A stretch of 64,000 nucleotides of DNA from CBDDIP01 sp965229005 (lineage in GTDB: Bacteria; Actinomycetota; Acidimicrobiia; Acidimicrobiales; Ilumatobacteraceae). The stretch is taken from contig CBDDIP010000002.1 in the NCBI GenBank assembly GCA_965229005.1, forward strand, positions 1,364,001-1,428,000. Direction: 5' to 3'. Below, piece after piece: positions 34,234-42,887 of the stretch. Below the pieces are notes generated by a model. It worked only from the letters and a program-made list of their open reading frames with translations. It was not told the DNA's origin and did no database searches. Numbering within the stretch: position 1 is the first letter of the stretch; the number at the start of each line of letters is the position of its first letter. The translations under genes were made by a program, and so were the position numbers.

Positions 34234-34632
34234 ATGGACCTGCGCGAGCGCCGCGAGGCCGTGGTGCGCGAGCACATGGCCTCCGAGAACGACCACGAGT
34301 TCGATCGGACGATCGCCACGTTCGCCCATCCGCGCTACGAGCTGATGGCCAGCGGCGAGGTGTTCGACGGCGAGGACGACGTGCGGGCCTACTTCGCCCG
34401 GTCGCGCGCGCTGTTCCCAGATCAGCGCAACGAGAACGCCGTCCTACGCAGCACCGACGACGGCGTGGTGGTGGAGTTCGACCTCCTCGGGACGCACCGC
34501 GACACCGGGAAGTCCTTCCGCTCGCGGATGCTGGCCATGTTCCTCTTCGAGCCGGACGGCGACGGGATCGTGTGCGAGCGGGTGTACTTCGACACCGCGT
34601 CGATCGTCGCCCAGGTCACGCCTTCGGCTTGA
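34234..34632 (+). CDS. SnoaL-like/NTF2-fold protein
   Basis: A 132-residue protein with the NTF2-like cone pattern: DHEFDRTIATFAHPRYELMASGEVFDGEDDVRAYFARSRALFPDQR, VVVEFDLLGTHRDTG and the terminal CERVYFDTASIVAQV. Members are small-molecule isomerases, hydrolases or binding proteins; active-site residues cannot be assigned. It is divergent from the YjbR gene and overlaps the thioesterase gene by 17 bp at its 3' end. Confidence 0.75.
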   Translation: MDLRERREAVVREHMASENDHEFDRTIATFAHPRYELMASGEVFDGEDDVRAYFARSRALFPDQRNENAVLRSTDDGVVVEFDLLGTHRDTGKSFRSRMLAMFLFEPDGDGIVCERVYFDTASIVAQVTPSA

Positions 34633-35020
34633 GCACCGTCTGGGTCTGGGTGGTCTTGCCGATCAGCCGTCCATCGGCCCGCCGCAGCTCCGTCTCGATG
34701 ACGATGGTCGACGAGCCGACGTGCAACGGCCGCGACGACGCCGTCACCACGCCCTCCTTCACCGCGCCGAGGAAGTTGGTCTTCGACTCGATCGTCGACG
34801 TGCCCACGGCGCCGCTCGGCAGGTTGGCCGCCGCGCAGGCGCCACCGGCGGCGTCGGCCAGCGACATCAGCGCCCCGCCGTGCAGCAGACCACCGGACGT
34901 GCACAGCGACTCGTCCCAGTCCATCTCCAGCTCGACCAGGTCGGCGCCCCAGCTCAGGGCACGCATGCCGAGCTTCTCGCAGAGGGGCATCGCCTGGCGG
35001 ATGGTCACGGTGAGGTCCAT
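34616..35020 (-). CDS. PaaI-type hotdog-fold thioesterase
   Basis: A 134-residue single-hotdog protein: GLLHGGALMSLADAAGGACA is the HGG-x-D catalytic helix of PaaI/YdiI-like acyl-CoA thioesterases, followed by TIESKTNFLGAVKEGVVTASSRPLHVGSSTIVIETELRRADGRLIGKTTQTQTVL. Likely hydrolyses a cytosolic acyl-CoA; substrate unknown. Convergent with the SnoaL-like gene, divergent from the permease gene. Confidence 0.85.
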   Translation of the reverse strand: MDLTVTIRQAMPLCEKLGMRALSWGADLVELEMDWDESLCTSGGLLHGGALMSLADAAGGACAAANLPSGAVGTSTIESKTNFLGAVKEGVVTASSRPLHVGSSTIVIETELRRADGRLIGKTTQTQTVLKPKA

Positions 35021-35046
35021 CCGCTGATTCTGGCCGGTCGTAGGCT

Positions 35047-36231
35047 GTGGAACTCGTGCTGGCAGTTTCCTTCCTCGTTGCCGGCATCGTCACGATGTTC
35101 CTCCGCCCGGCACGTGTGGCGCTGTGGGTCGGCCCGACGTCGGCGGCCGTCATCGGGTTGCTGACGACGGTGGTCGATCGAACCGACGCCACCGACGCGC
35201 TCCGCCTGCTGCGCAACCCGCTGCTCTTCCTCGTCTTCGCCGTGCCGCTGGCGCTGCTGCTCGACCACATCGGGGTGTTCGCCGCGCTCGCCGCCGCCGT
35301 CGGCGGACGGCCCGACCGGCACGGCGCTCGCCTTGCGCTGTGGCTGTGGGTGCTCGCCGCGGCCGTGACGATCGTGTTCAACCTCGATGCGTCCGTGGTC
35401 CTGCTGACGCCGCTGTACATCCGCATCGCCCAACGTCACGGCATTGCGCCGGAAGCACTTGCCTTCCAGCCGGCGATCCTCGCCTGTCTCGCGTCGAACG
35501 TGCTGCCTGTGTCGAATCTGACCAACCTCGTCGTCGCCGAGCAGTTCGACCTCGGCGTCGGTGACTTCGTTCGGCACCTCGCACTGCCCACCGCGGTCGC
35601 GTGCACCGTCGGGTGGTTCACGTACCGGCGCGCCTTCCACCTCGACAGCGACGGCTCCGGCATCGACGAGCCGGTGGATGCCGGCGCACTGCGCCGTGGC
35701 CTGCCGATCGTGGGCTTCGTCCTGATCGGGTTCACGGTCGGCGACGCTCTCGGCATCCCCGCCTTCGTGATCGCTGCGATCGCCGTGGTGTGGGCGATGG
35801 CGCTGACGCGTGAGGTGCCGTGGCGATCGGTGCCGTACGAGGCGATCCTGGTCGCCGCCTCGCTCGCGGTCCTCGTCGCCGGTGCCGTGCCGCACCTCGG
35901 CGTGGACCGCCTGCTCGACGGCGGCGGGCTCGGCGGCCGTGCACGGGCCCTCGGCTTCGGCGTCGTCGCCGCGAACTCGTCGAACAACCTGCCGGCGGTG
36001 CTCGCCGGATCATCGGCGCTGCACGATCGCGCGCAGGTGTGGGCGTTGCTGGTCGGGGTGAACATGGGTCCGGTGCTCGTGCTCACCGGCGCGCTGAGCG
36101 GGTTGCTGTGGCGCGACACCGCCCGACGACTGGGGGTGGAGGTCACCGCCCGCCGCTACAGCGCGGTGGGGTTGCGTGCCGGCCTCCCGGCGCTGCTGGC
36201 AGCCGCAGCGGTGGTGCTCCTCGTGGCGTGA
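35047..36231 (+). CDS. ArsB/NhaD-type (SLC13-like) permease
   Basis: A 394-residue membrane protein with about eleven helices and the ion-transporter superfamily signature in two halves: NLDASVVLLTPLYIRIAQRHG with ASNVLPVSNLTNLVVA, and VAANSSNNLPAVLAGSSAL with GVNMGPVLVLTGALSGLLW. These N-x-x-P/N-N-L-P loops line the substrate site in ArsB, NhaD and DASS transporters. Start GTG 35047. No ars genes are nearby, so arsenite export is not supported; anion or sodium transport is equally possible. Confidence 0.75.
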   Translation: MELVLAVSFLVAGIVTMFLRPARVALWVGPTSAAVIGLLTTVVDRTDATDALRLLRNPLLFLVFAVPLALLLDHIGVFAALAAAVGGRPDRHGARLALWLWVLAAAVTIVFNLDASVVLLTPLYIRIAQRHGIAPEALAFQPAILACLASNVLPVSNLTNLVVAEQFDLGVGDFVRHLALPTAVACTVGWFTYRRAFHLDSDGSGIDEPVDAGALRRGLPIVGFVLIGFTVGDALGIPAFVIAAIAVVWAMALTREVPWRSVPYEAILVAASLAVLVAGAVPHLGVDRLLDGGGLGGRARALGFGVVAANSSNNLPAVLAGSSALHDRAQVWALLVGVNMGPVLVLTGALSGLLWRDTARRLGVEVTARRYSAVGLRAGLPALLAAAAVVLLVA

Positions 36232-36249
36232 GGCTCGTAGCGTGACGCG

Positions 36250-37206
36250 GTGCTCGCCGATCGCCCTCAGGTCCTCCCCGCCGACATCGAACGTGCTGCG
36301 GCGCGCGTCGGCAGCAACGTGCGCACGACACCGGTCCTCGCCGTCGCCGGAGCGGATCTCGGCCTGGCGCACGACGTCACCCTGAAGCTGGAACTGCTGC
36401 AGCACGCCGGCAGCTTCAAGCCGCGGGGCGCGTTCAACCGGATCATGTCGGCACTCGAGGACGGCGCCGTGCCGGCGAGTGGGATCGTCGCTGCATCCGG
36501 CGGCAACCACGGTGCCGCCGTCGCCTACGCGGCGCGAGCGCTCGGCCTGGCCGCCGAGGTGTTCGTGCCGTCGTCGAGCCCGTCGATGAAGCGCGATCGC
36601 ATCGCCGGGTTCGGTGCCACGGTCCACGTGATCGACGGCTTCTACGACGACGCGCAGGCGGCGGCGAACGTGCGCCAGGCGGAGACCGGGGCGCTGACCA
36701 TCCACCCGTTCGACCATGTCGACGTCGTCGCCGGGCAGGGCACGATGGCGCGCGAGCTGGACGCGCAGATCGGCTCGTTCGACACGCTGATCGCGGCGAC
36801 CGGTGGCGGCGGGTTCGTCGCCGGGCAGGCCGCGTGGTTCGAGGACCGCGTGCGCATCGTCAGCGTCGAGCCGGACGACAGCCGGTGCCTCGCCGCGGCG
36901 ATCGAGGCGGGCGAGCCCGTGGCGGTGCCGGTGGCCGGTGTGGCGAGCGACTCGCTCGGGGCGAAGCAGCTCGGCGCGGTCGCCTGGTCGATCGTCCGTC
37001 ACCACGTCGACCTCGCCGTCACCGTGCCCGACGACGCGATCCGCGCCGCGCAACGCTTGCTGTGGGATCGGCTCCGGCTCGTCGTCGAGCCCGGTGGGGC
37101 GACAGCGCTGGCCGCACTGATGACCGGCGTCTACGAGCCCGCCCCCGACGAGCGCGTGGTGGTCGTCGTCTGCGGCTCGAACTGCGACCCCGCGACCGTC
37201 GTCTGA
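36250..37206 (+). CDS. Serine/threonine dehydratase family PLP enzyme
   Basis: A 318-residue fold-type II PLP enzyme. Lys in GSFKPRGAFNR (about 54-64) forms the internal aldimine; AASGGNHGAAVAYAARAL binds the cofactor phosphate-substrate carboxylate, ATGGGGFVAG is the Gly-rich phosphate loop, and VEPGGATALAAL with VCGSNCDP closes the active site. No C-terminal ACT domain, so it is the catabolic/biodegradative or racemase-like size. GTG at 36250. Because cimA is present, 2-oxobutyrate need not come from threonine here. Confidence 0.85.
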   Translation: MLADRPQVLPADIERAAARVGSNVRTTPVLAVAGADLGLAHDVTLKLELLQHAGSFKPRGAFNRIMSALEDGAVPASGIVAASGGNHGAAVAYAARALGLAAEVFVPSSSPSMKRDRIAGFGATVHVIDGFYDDAQAAANVRQAETGALTIHPFDHVDVVAGQGTMARELDAQIGSFDTLIAATGGGGFVAGQAAWFEDRVRIVSVEPDDSRCLAAAIEAGEPVAVPVAGVASDSLGAKQLGAVAWSIVRHHVDLAVTVPDDAIRAAQRLLWDRLRLVVEPGGATALAALMTGVYEPAPDERVVVVVCGSNCDPATVV

Positions 37207-37227
37207 CGTCCACCCTTCCGACCGCAG

Positions 37228-37280
37228 CCCGACCCGAGTATCGAACGCGCGCCAGCCGCGCGCTCCGTACTCGGGTCGGG
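37228..37280. terminator. 13-bp hairpin between convergent genes
   Basis: CCCGACCCGAGTA (37228-37240) pairs perfectly with TACTCGGGTCGGG (37268-37280). The 27-nt middle contains GCGCG/CGCGC units that can extend the structure. It lies between the dehydratase stop (37206) and the LLM gene end (37288), as expected of a bidirectional terminator. Confidence 0.65.
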
Positions 37281-37287
37281 CGGGCGC

Positions 37288-38193
37288 TCAGTTCTGGAGG
37301 GCGAGGAGGATCGGGGCCGCTTCTTCGAGGTGAGCGACCCAGGCGTCAGGGTTCGGTGGCTCGACGATCGGCAGCACGACGAACTTGGTGGTGCCAGCAG
37401 CGACGAACCTGCTGATCGTGTCCAGCAATGCGTCCCAGCTCTGCGGCACGAGCACCGACGGGTCGGCCAGGTCCGGTCGGCGCTTGGCCAAGCCGGCCAT
37501 GAGCACCTCCGGCAACGGGCCGAACGCGTAGGGCACGAGCGCGCCGTAGTGGTCGTCGTCGATGGTGCGGTCGTGCTCGGCCAGCACGCCTTCGATCACC
37601 TCACGGCCGCGGGCCGCGTCGTCCGGCGTGACGAAGCTGGGCAACCACCCGTCGGCGAGGCGCCCGACGCGTCGCAACTCCGATGGGGCGATGCCGCCGA
37701 GCCACACGTCGAGGTGGTGCTGGTGCGGCTTGGGCAGCACGCGCAGCGCGTCGTAGTGGAAGTGGTCGCCGTGGTGGGTGAGCGGCTCCTCGGCCCATGC
37801 ACCGCGCAGCACCGCCATCGCCTCGTCGAACAGCTTCGCTCGCGCTGCGCGTTCGACGCCGAACGCCTGCTGCTCGTGCGGGTCGGCGACGCCGAGCCCG
37901 AAGGCCGGCAGCAGCCGACCGTGCGACAACCGGTCCAGGGTGGCGAGCTCCTTGGCCAGCACGATCGGGTTGCGACCGGGCAGCACCATCACGCTCATGC
38001 CGAACTTCAACTTCGTGGTCCGCCCTGCGGCGAAGGCCATCGCCACCAACGGGTCGGGGGCTTCGCCGCCGATGCGCTCGCTCAGCCACAGGCTGTCGAA
38101 GCGCAGCCGCTCCAGCGTGTCGACGACCGTGGCGAAGCCGTCGTCGTTGAGGGTCGTGCGGGTGCCGAAGCCGTAGCCGATTCGCGTCTTCAT
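37288..38193 (-). CDS. LLM class (F420-type) oxidoreductase
   Basis: A 301-residue TIM-barrel flavin/F420-dependent enzyme of the bacterial luciferase-like family. MKTRIGYGFGTRTTLNDDGFATVVDTLERLRFDSLWLSER is the N-terminal barrel entry, GMSVMVLPGRNPIVLAKELATLDRLSHGRLLPAFGLG the cofactor loop, and HHLDVWLGGIAPSELRRVGRLADGWLP the typical phosphate-proximal segment. Start at 38193 overlaps the stop of the hydrolase gene (38190), so the two form an operon with the hydrolase first. F420 use is inferred from family and host type. Confidence 0.82.
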   Translation of the reverse strand: MKTRIGYGFGTRTTLNDDGFATVVDTLERLRFDSLWLSERIGGEAPDPLVAMAFAAGRTTKLKFGMSVMVLPGRNPIVLAKELATLDRLSHGRLLPAFGLGVADPHEQQAFGVERAARAKLFDEAMAVLRGAWAEEPLTHHGDHFHYDALRVLPKPHQHHLDVWLGGIAPSELRRVGRLADGWLPSFVTPDDAARGREVIEGVLAEHDRTIDDDHYGALVPYAFGPLPEVLMAGLAKRRPDLADPSVLVPQSWDALLDTISRFVAAGTTKFVVLPIVEPPNPDAWVAHLEEAAPILLALQN

Positions 38194-38927
38194 CGGACGA
38201 GCGCCTCGAGGATGTCGGCGGTCCCGTCGACTGCGGACAGGAACGGCGAGTGATCGGTGGCGATGTGGTGCACGGTGTCGCAGCGCCCGGCCATCGCCGC
38301 CTGATGATCCGGGTGGATCGCCTGGTCCTCGTCGCAGAGCACGTAGGTGCTCGGCGTCGTCTTCCACGGCGCACCCGTGGCAGGTTGGAGAAAGGTCGCA
38401 ACCGGTTGCGGGCACAGTCGCAGCAGGGCGGCGTCGATGGCTGGTTGCTCGCACCTGCCGTAGAACGCCTGCACCGTGTTCGGGCCGAGGTCCGCCAACG
38501 TCGTGCCGTCGTCCTGCGCCACCATCGCCTGGCTCAGCGCGACCTCGCGCTGGGGCAGCGTCTGCAGCAGGCCGATCACGCTCTCGCCCTCGTCGAGCAC
38601 GAACGCGGTGAGGTAGACGAGGTGCCCGACCCCGTGAGTGCGAGTCGCGGCTTCGGTGATCACCGCGCCGCCGTAGCTGTGCCCGACGAGCACCACCGGG
38701 TTGCCGGTGCGCGTGCTGATCGCATCGACCGCTGCGGCAACCGCTGCTGCGTCGGTGTGCAGATCGCCGAGCGCCTCCGGGGAGATGCCATGACCGGGCA
38801 GATCGATGGCGTAGCTCGGCAGGCCTCGCCGATCGAGCTCGGCCTGCAGGGTGGCCCAGCACCACGCTCCATGCCACGCGCCATGAACGAGGAGGAGCGT
38901 GCGAGGCGTCGACGTCGGGGTGGTCAC
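38190..38927 (-). CDS. Alpha/beta hydrolase
   Basis: A 245-residue hydrolase with LLLVHGAWHGAWCW (oxyanion region, 11-24), DLPGHG, nucleophile Ser84 in VGHSYGGAV and a C-terminal TDHSPFLS His. The pattern resembles salicylate-esterase/hydroxynitrile-lyase-like actinobacterial hydrolases annotated as alpha/beta fold. It is upstream of, and overlaps by 4 bp, the LLM oxidoreductase gene; the pair could act in sequence on one small molecule. Confidence 0.85.
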   Translation of the reverse strand: MTTPTSTPRTLLLVHGAWHGAWCWATLQAELDRRGLPSYAIDLPGHGISPEALGDLHTDAAAVAAAVDAISTRTGNPVVLVGHSYGGAVITEAATRTHGVGHLVYLTAFVLDEGESVIGLLQTLPQREVALSQAMVAQDDGTTLADLGPNTVQAFYGRCEQPAIDAALLRLCPQPVATFLQPATGAPWKTTPSTYVLCDEDQAIHPDHQAAMAGRCDTVHHIATDHSPFLSAVDGTADILEALVR

Positions 38928-38944
38928 CCCGGCATCATGCCCGC

Positions 38945-39148
38945 CTACCGACGATGTGAACGAACGGGCAGCGGCTTCGGCGCGCTCTGTCGCCAGCCGA
39001 GCGTCGAGCCGCCCAGGATGATGCCGACGATGAGGATCGGTTCGGCAACGAGATGCCCGAGCGCGACGACCAGGAGCGCGGCCACGATGCTGACGACGAT
39101 GGCCAGCTTGATCGTGTTGTCCCAGTCGATTCCCGTGCGTTCGTTCAT
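38945..39148 (-). CDS. Small two-helix membrane protein
   Basis: A 67-residue protein: MNERTGIDWDNTIKLAIVVSIVAALLVVALGHLVAEPILIVGIILGGSTLGW followed by a basic tail (PLPVRSHRR). Two hydrophobic helices connected by a His/Glu-containing turn. ATG at 39148; longer in-frame starts run into the divergent SDR gene. It is 17 bp upstream of the hydrolase gene and may lead that operon. Function unknown. Confidence 0.6.
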   Translation of the reverse strand: MNERTGIDWDNTIKLAIVVSIVAALLVVALGHLVAEPILIVGIILGGSTLGWRQSAPKPLPVRSHRR

Positions 39149-39269
39149 GTGTTGTAAGACGTACCCAACGTCGTTCCTGATCACCCCATCGGCACTTCTT
39201 CTCGAAACTGCAGCGAACGTCACAAAACCGTCAACATCTCCCCAAGAACCTCTCCCCGAAAGGGTCAAC

Positions 39270-40046
39270 ATGAGCGCGCTGTCCGCTGATCCGCTCGATC
39301 TGTTCCGACTCGAGGGTCGCACGGCGCTCGTCACCGGTGCGTCGTCCGGCCTGGGTGCGCGCTTCGCTCGCGTGCTCGCCGCGGTCGGTGCCAACGTCAT
39401 CGTCACCGCACGGCGCGCCGACCGTCTGACGGCGTTGGCCGCCGACCTGCCGAGCGCACTGGCCGTCGCCGGCGACGTTGCGGTTGCCGATGATCGTGAG
39501 CGGATCGTCGTCGAATCGCTCGATCGGTTCGGTCGCATCGACGTGCTCATCAACAACGCCGGCATCGGTCAGAAGATGAGCATCGAGGACGAGCCGCTGG
39601 AGCGCTTCCGCGAGGCGATGGAGATCAACGTCACCGCGGTGTGGCATCTGAGCAAGCTGGCGGCGCCGTCGATGATCGCCAACGGCGGTGGCTCGATCAT
39701 CAACGTCGCGTCGATGCTCGGCCACGTCGCCTCCTCACCGGTGAAGCAGGCGCACTACTCGGCGTCGAAGGGCGCGGTCGTCAACCTCACCCGCGAGCTC
39801 GCGGTGCAGTGGGCACGCAAGGGCATTCGGGTCAACTCGTTGTGCCCTGGTTGGTTCCGCAGCGAGATGACCGCCGGCATGGACACCGACGAGGGCAGCC
39901 AGAAGTACATCAAGCAGATGTCGCCGATCCCGCGCATGGGCAACGAGGACGAGCTCGACGCTGCGCTCCTCTTCCTGGCCGGCCCCGGCAGCACGTTCTT
40001 CACCGGCCAGAGCCTGATCGTCGACGGCGGCTGGACCGCTCGTTAG
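39270..40046 (+). CDS. SDR family oxidoreductase
   Basis: A 258-residue classical short-chain dehydrogenase: cofactor loop TGASSGLG (22-29), TARRADRL (Arg at the 2'-phosphate position, favouring NADP), NNAG (95-98), and catalytic Ser148, Tyr163, Lys167 (YSASK). The end reads TGQSLIVDGGWTAR, the common FabG-like terminus. ATG 39270 follows GAAAGGG. It is divergent from the small membrane protein. Substrate unknown. Confidence 0.9.
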   Translation: MSALSADPLDLFRLEGRTALVTGASSGLGARFARVLAAVGANVIVTARRADRLTALAADLPSALAVAGDVAVADDRERIVVESLDRFGRIDVLINNAGIGQKMSIEDEPLERFREAMEINVTAVWHLSKLAAPSMIANGGGSIINVASMLGHVASSPVKQAHYSASKGAVVNLTRELAVQWARKGIRVNSLCPGWFRSEMTAGMDTDEGSQKYIKQMSPIPRMGNEDELDAALLFLAGPGSTFFTGQSLIVDGGWTAR

Positions 40047-40066
40047 ATCGACGCGAACGCGGCGGA

Positions 40067-40124
40067 GCTCGGGTGAGCGAGCGTCAGCGAGCGATCACGG
40101 CAGGCGAGCGCAGCGAGCCCGAGC
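40067..40124. terminator. Repeat-rich hairpin between convergent genes
   Basis: GCTCGGG (40067-40073) pairs with CCCGAGC (40118-40124). Between them GAGCGAGCG-type units are repeated (GTGAGCGAGCG, CAGCGAGCG, GGCGAGCGCAGCGAG). The same motif family lies after cimA at 3843. It ends 2 bp before the amidase stop. Confidence 0.45.
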
Positions 40125-40125
40125 A

Positions 40126-41556
40126 TCACGGGCGGTTGTGCGCCCAGGGTTGGGCGTGTTCGAGCTGGCTGGCGACCTGGATGAGGAGGTCCTCGCGGCC
40201 GTAGGCGGCGACGAGCTGCACGCCGATCGGCAGGCCGTCGGCGCTCCAGTGCAAGGGCAGGCTGATCGCCGGCTGGCCGCTGGCGTTGAACGCCGGCGTG
40301 AACGGCACGAACACCCCGGCGCGCGCGGACGGCGCGAGCGGGTGCTCCGGGTCGTTGGCGAACGTGCCGATCGGTGTCGGTGGCTCGCCGAGCGTCGGCG
40401 TCAGCAGGAGGTCCCATCCCTGGGTCCACCAGCCCTGCACGGCACGGCGGAACTCGACGTTGGCGGCGAGCGCCATCGCGTAGTCGACGCCGCTGACGCC
40501 CTTGGCGTAGGCGGCCTGTGCGCTGTTCACGAGCTCGACGTCGTCGTCGCCCAGCGGGCGGCCGAGCTGCGCAGCGATCCGTTCGAGCGACACGCCCATG
40601 TTCGTCGCCCACATCGCACCGAATCGTCGTCCGAACTCGGGGTTGGCCAACGCGGCGGGGAAGCCCGGCTCGACGAAGTGGCCGAGCGATGCGAGCAGAG
40701 CGGCCGCGTTGCGAACTGCGGTCGCGCACTCGGGGTGCACGTCGTGGCCGAACGGGTGACGATCGAGCAGCCCGATGCGCAGCGACCCCGGGTCGACACC
40801 GAGCTCGTCGACGTACGGGCGCAGTGGCGCAGCGGCGATGACCGTGTCGCCGACGCCGGGGCCGTGCACCGCGTCCAGGAGACGAGCGGTGTCGCGCACG
40901 CTGCGGCTGACGCACAGCTCCACGCCGAGGTTGCTCTCGTCGCGGAACGGCCCGAGCGTGATCCGACCCTGGCTCGGCTTCAGGCCGACGAGCCCGCAGC
41001 ACGATGCCGGGATGCGGATCGACCCGCCACCATCGCTGGCGTGCGCGAACGGGACCATGCCGGACGCGACCGCGGCGGCCGCGCCGCCGCTGGACCCGCC
41101 GGGCGTGACACCCGTGTTCCAAGGGTTGCGCGTCGGGCCCCACGCCTCCGGTTCGGTGACGGGCAGGCTGCCCAGCTCGGGACTGTTCGTGCGCCCGGCG
41201 ATCACCAACCCGGCCGCGCGGAACCGCGAGACCAGCGTGGTGTCGGCGGGTGAGATCGGCGCGGCAGCACGCAACGCCCTGTTGCCGTTGGTCAACGTCT
41301 GGCCCTCGAAGTGCGCCCACAGATCCTTGAGGAGGAAGGGCACGCCGCGGAACGGACCGTCGGGCAGGTCGCTCGCGGCGATCTCTCGAGCGTGGTCGAA
41401 CCAGCGGATGACGACCGCGTTCAGCTCTGGGTCGATGCGTTCGATGCGTTCGATCGCCGCCTCGAGCAGTTCGATCGGCGACACCTGGCCGGAGCGCACC
41501 AGCTCGGCCTGATCCGTCGCGTCGAGCCACTGCGTGTCGTCGGCAAGTGAAGTCAT
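40126..41556 (-). CDS. Amidase-signature family enzyme
   Basis: A 476-residue amidase hydrolysing a carboxamide or ester. The Ser-cisSer-Lys triad is visible: Lys77 (LLKDLW), Ser154 (GGSSGG) and Ser178 (SDGGGSIRIPASCCGLVGLKPSQGR). The C-terminal NASGQPAISLPLHWSADGLPIGVQLVA is the usual family end. It is not GatA: no gatB/gatC neighbours and the tRNA-binding features are absent. Start at 41556 directly precedes the divergent MFS gene. Confidence 0.9.
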   Translation of the reverse strand: MTSLADDTQWLDATDQAELVRSGQVSPIELLEAAIERIERIDPELNAVVIRWFDHAREIAASDLPDGPFRGVPFLLKDLWAHFEGQTLTNGNRALRAAAPISPADTTLVSRFRAAGLVIAGRTNSPELGSLPVTEPEAWGPTRNPWNTGVTPGGSSGGAAAAVASGMVPFAHASDGGGSIRIPASCCGLVGLKPSQGRITLGPFRDESNLGVELCVSRSVRDTARLLDAVHGPGVGDTVIAAAPLRPYVDELGVDPGSLRIGLLDRHPFGHDVHPECATAVRNAAALLASLGHFVEPGFPAALANPEFGRRFGAMWATNMGVSLERIAAQLGRPLGDDDVELVNSAQAAYAKGVSGVDYAMALAANVEFRRAVQGWWTQGWDLLLTPTLGEPPTPIGTFANDPEHPLAPSARAGVFVPFTPAFNASGQPAISLPLHWSADGLPIGVQLVAAYGREDLLIQVASQLEHAQPWAHNRP

Positions 41557-41597
41557 GGGGTGCTGTGTAGCACGCGCCGCTAGCGTGCCGTACCGCT

Positions 41598-42887
41598 GTG
41601 ACTGCCCCGACGAGACCAGAACCGAGGCAGCCCTACACGGCCTGGGAGGTGCTCAAGCGGGCGCCGGTGCGTCGCTTGCTGGTCGCCAACTTCATCCTCC
41701 AGGTCGGTGTCTCGCTCCAGGCTGCGGCGCTGGGCAAGCAGGTCTTCGACATCACAGGACGCGAGACCGATCTCGGCTGGATCGGCCTGGCCGAGTTCCT
41801 GCCGGCGGCGTTGTTCGTGCTCGTCACCGGCAGCATCGCCGATCGCCGCAACCGCAAGGTGATCGCCATCGCCTCGGTCAGCCTCGAGGCGCTGTCGTCG
41901 ATCGCGCTGATGATCTACACGCTCTCCGAGCCCACCGCGGTGTGGCCGTTCTACGTCATCGCCTTCGGCTACGGCATCGGCCGTGCGTTCGCAGCGCCGT
42001 CGTTGCGCTCGATGCCACCGATGGTCGCGCCCGAGGGCGGTCTGCCACGCACGATCGCGCTCTTCTCGGCCACCTGGACGGCGGCAGTGATCATCGGTCC
42101 GGCGATGTCCGGGTTCCTCTATGCCGTTCACCCGTGGGTTGCCTACCTCGGGTCGTCGGCGCTCGTCGTCGGCGGCGTGCTGTTCCTGACCCTCGTGACG
42201 TTCGAGCGACTTCCGCCACCGGTCGACCCCGATCTCAAGCCGACGATGCGCCACGCGCTGGAAGGACTGGCGTTCATCCGTCGCACGCCCGTGCTGTTGG
42301 CGGCGATCTCGCTCGACCTGTTCGCCGTGCTGTTCGGCGGCGCGGTCGCGTTGCTGCCGGTGATCGCCGAGGAGCAGCTGCACGTGGGCGACGTCGCCTA
42401 CGGATGGTTGCGCGCCGCAGCCGGCATCGGCGCCGCGGCGATGGCCGTGTTCATCGCCATCCGGCCCGTTCGACGACACGTCGGCCGCAAGCTGCTGATC
42501 GCCGTCGGCGTGTTCGGCGCGAGCACGATCGTGCTCGGCACCACGCACAGCTACGCCGTTGCCTTCGCCGCGCTCGTGCTGCTGTCGGCCGCGGACATGA
42601 TCAGCGTCTTCGTGCGCAGCTCGTTGGTGCCGCTGGTGACGCCCGACGAGAAGCGCGGTCGCGTGCTGGCCGTCGAGAACGTCTTCATCGGCGCGTCCAA
42701 CGAACTGGGGGCCTTCGAGAGCGGCACGGTGGCCGGGCTCGTCGGCACGCCGGCGACGGTGATCGGCGGCGGCGTCGGCACGCTGGTGGTCGTCGGCGTG
42801 TGGGCTGCCGCGTTCCCGTCGCTGCGCACCATCGACCGCTTCGAGGACATCGAGCACGCGCAGGGCGCGCCCCAGCCGGTCAGCTGA
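41598..42887 (+). CDS. MFS transporter (EntS-like)
   Basis: A 429-residue, twelve-helix major facilitator of the enterobactin-exporter-like subgroup. FILQVGVSLQAAALGKQVFDITG, the loop-2 motif SIADRRNRKVIA and the central RRTPVLLAAISLDLFAVLFGGAVALLPVIA are characteristic. The start at 41598 is 42 bp from the divergent amidase start. Its end overlaps the convergent membrane-protein gene by 8 bp. Substrate not predictable. Confidence 0.85.
   Translation: MTAPTRPEPRQPYTAWEVLKRAPVRRLLVANFILQVGVSLQAAALGKQVFDITGRETDLGWIGLAEFLPAALFVLVTGSIADRRNRKVIAIASVSLEALSSIALMIYTLSEPTAVWPFYVIAFGYGIGRAFAAPSLRSMPPMVAPEGGLPRTIALFSATWTAAVIIGPAMSGFLYAVHPWVAYLGSSALVVGGVLFLTLVTFERLPPPVDPDLKPTMRHALEGLAFIRRTPVLLAAISLDLFAVLFGGAVALLPVIAEEQLHVGDVAYGWLRAAAGIGAAAMAVFIAIRPVRRHVGRKLLIAVGVFGASTIVLGTTHSYAVAFAALVLLSAADMISVFVRSSLVPLVTPDEKRGRVLAVENVFIGASNELGAFESGTVAGLVGTPATVIGGGVGTLVVVGVWAAAFPSLRTIDRFEDIEHAQGAPQPVS

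Noticed and set aside
28553..34632. Two convergent pairs overlapping by exactly 17 bp (28553-28569 and 34616-34632)
   Set aside because: The overlapping sequences are unrelated and short convergent overlaps are common; the equal length is coincidence.
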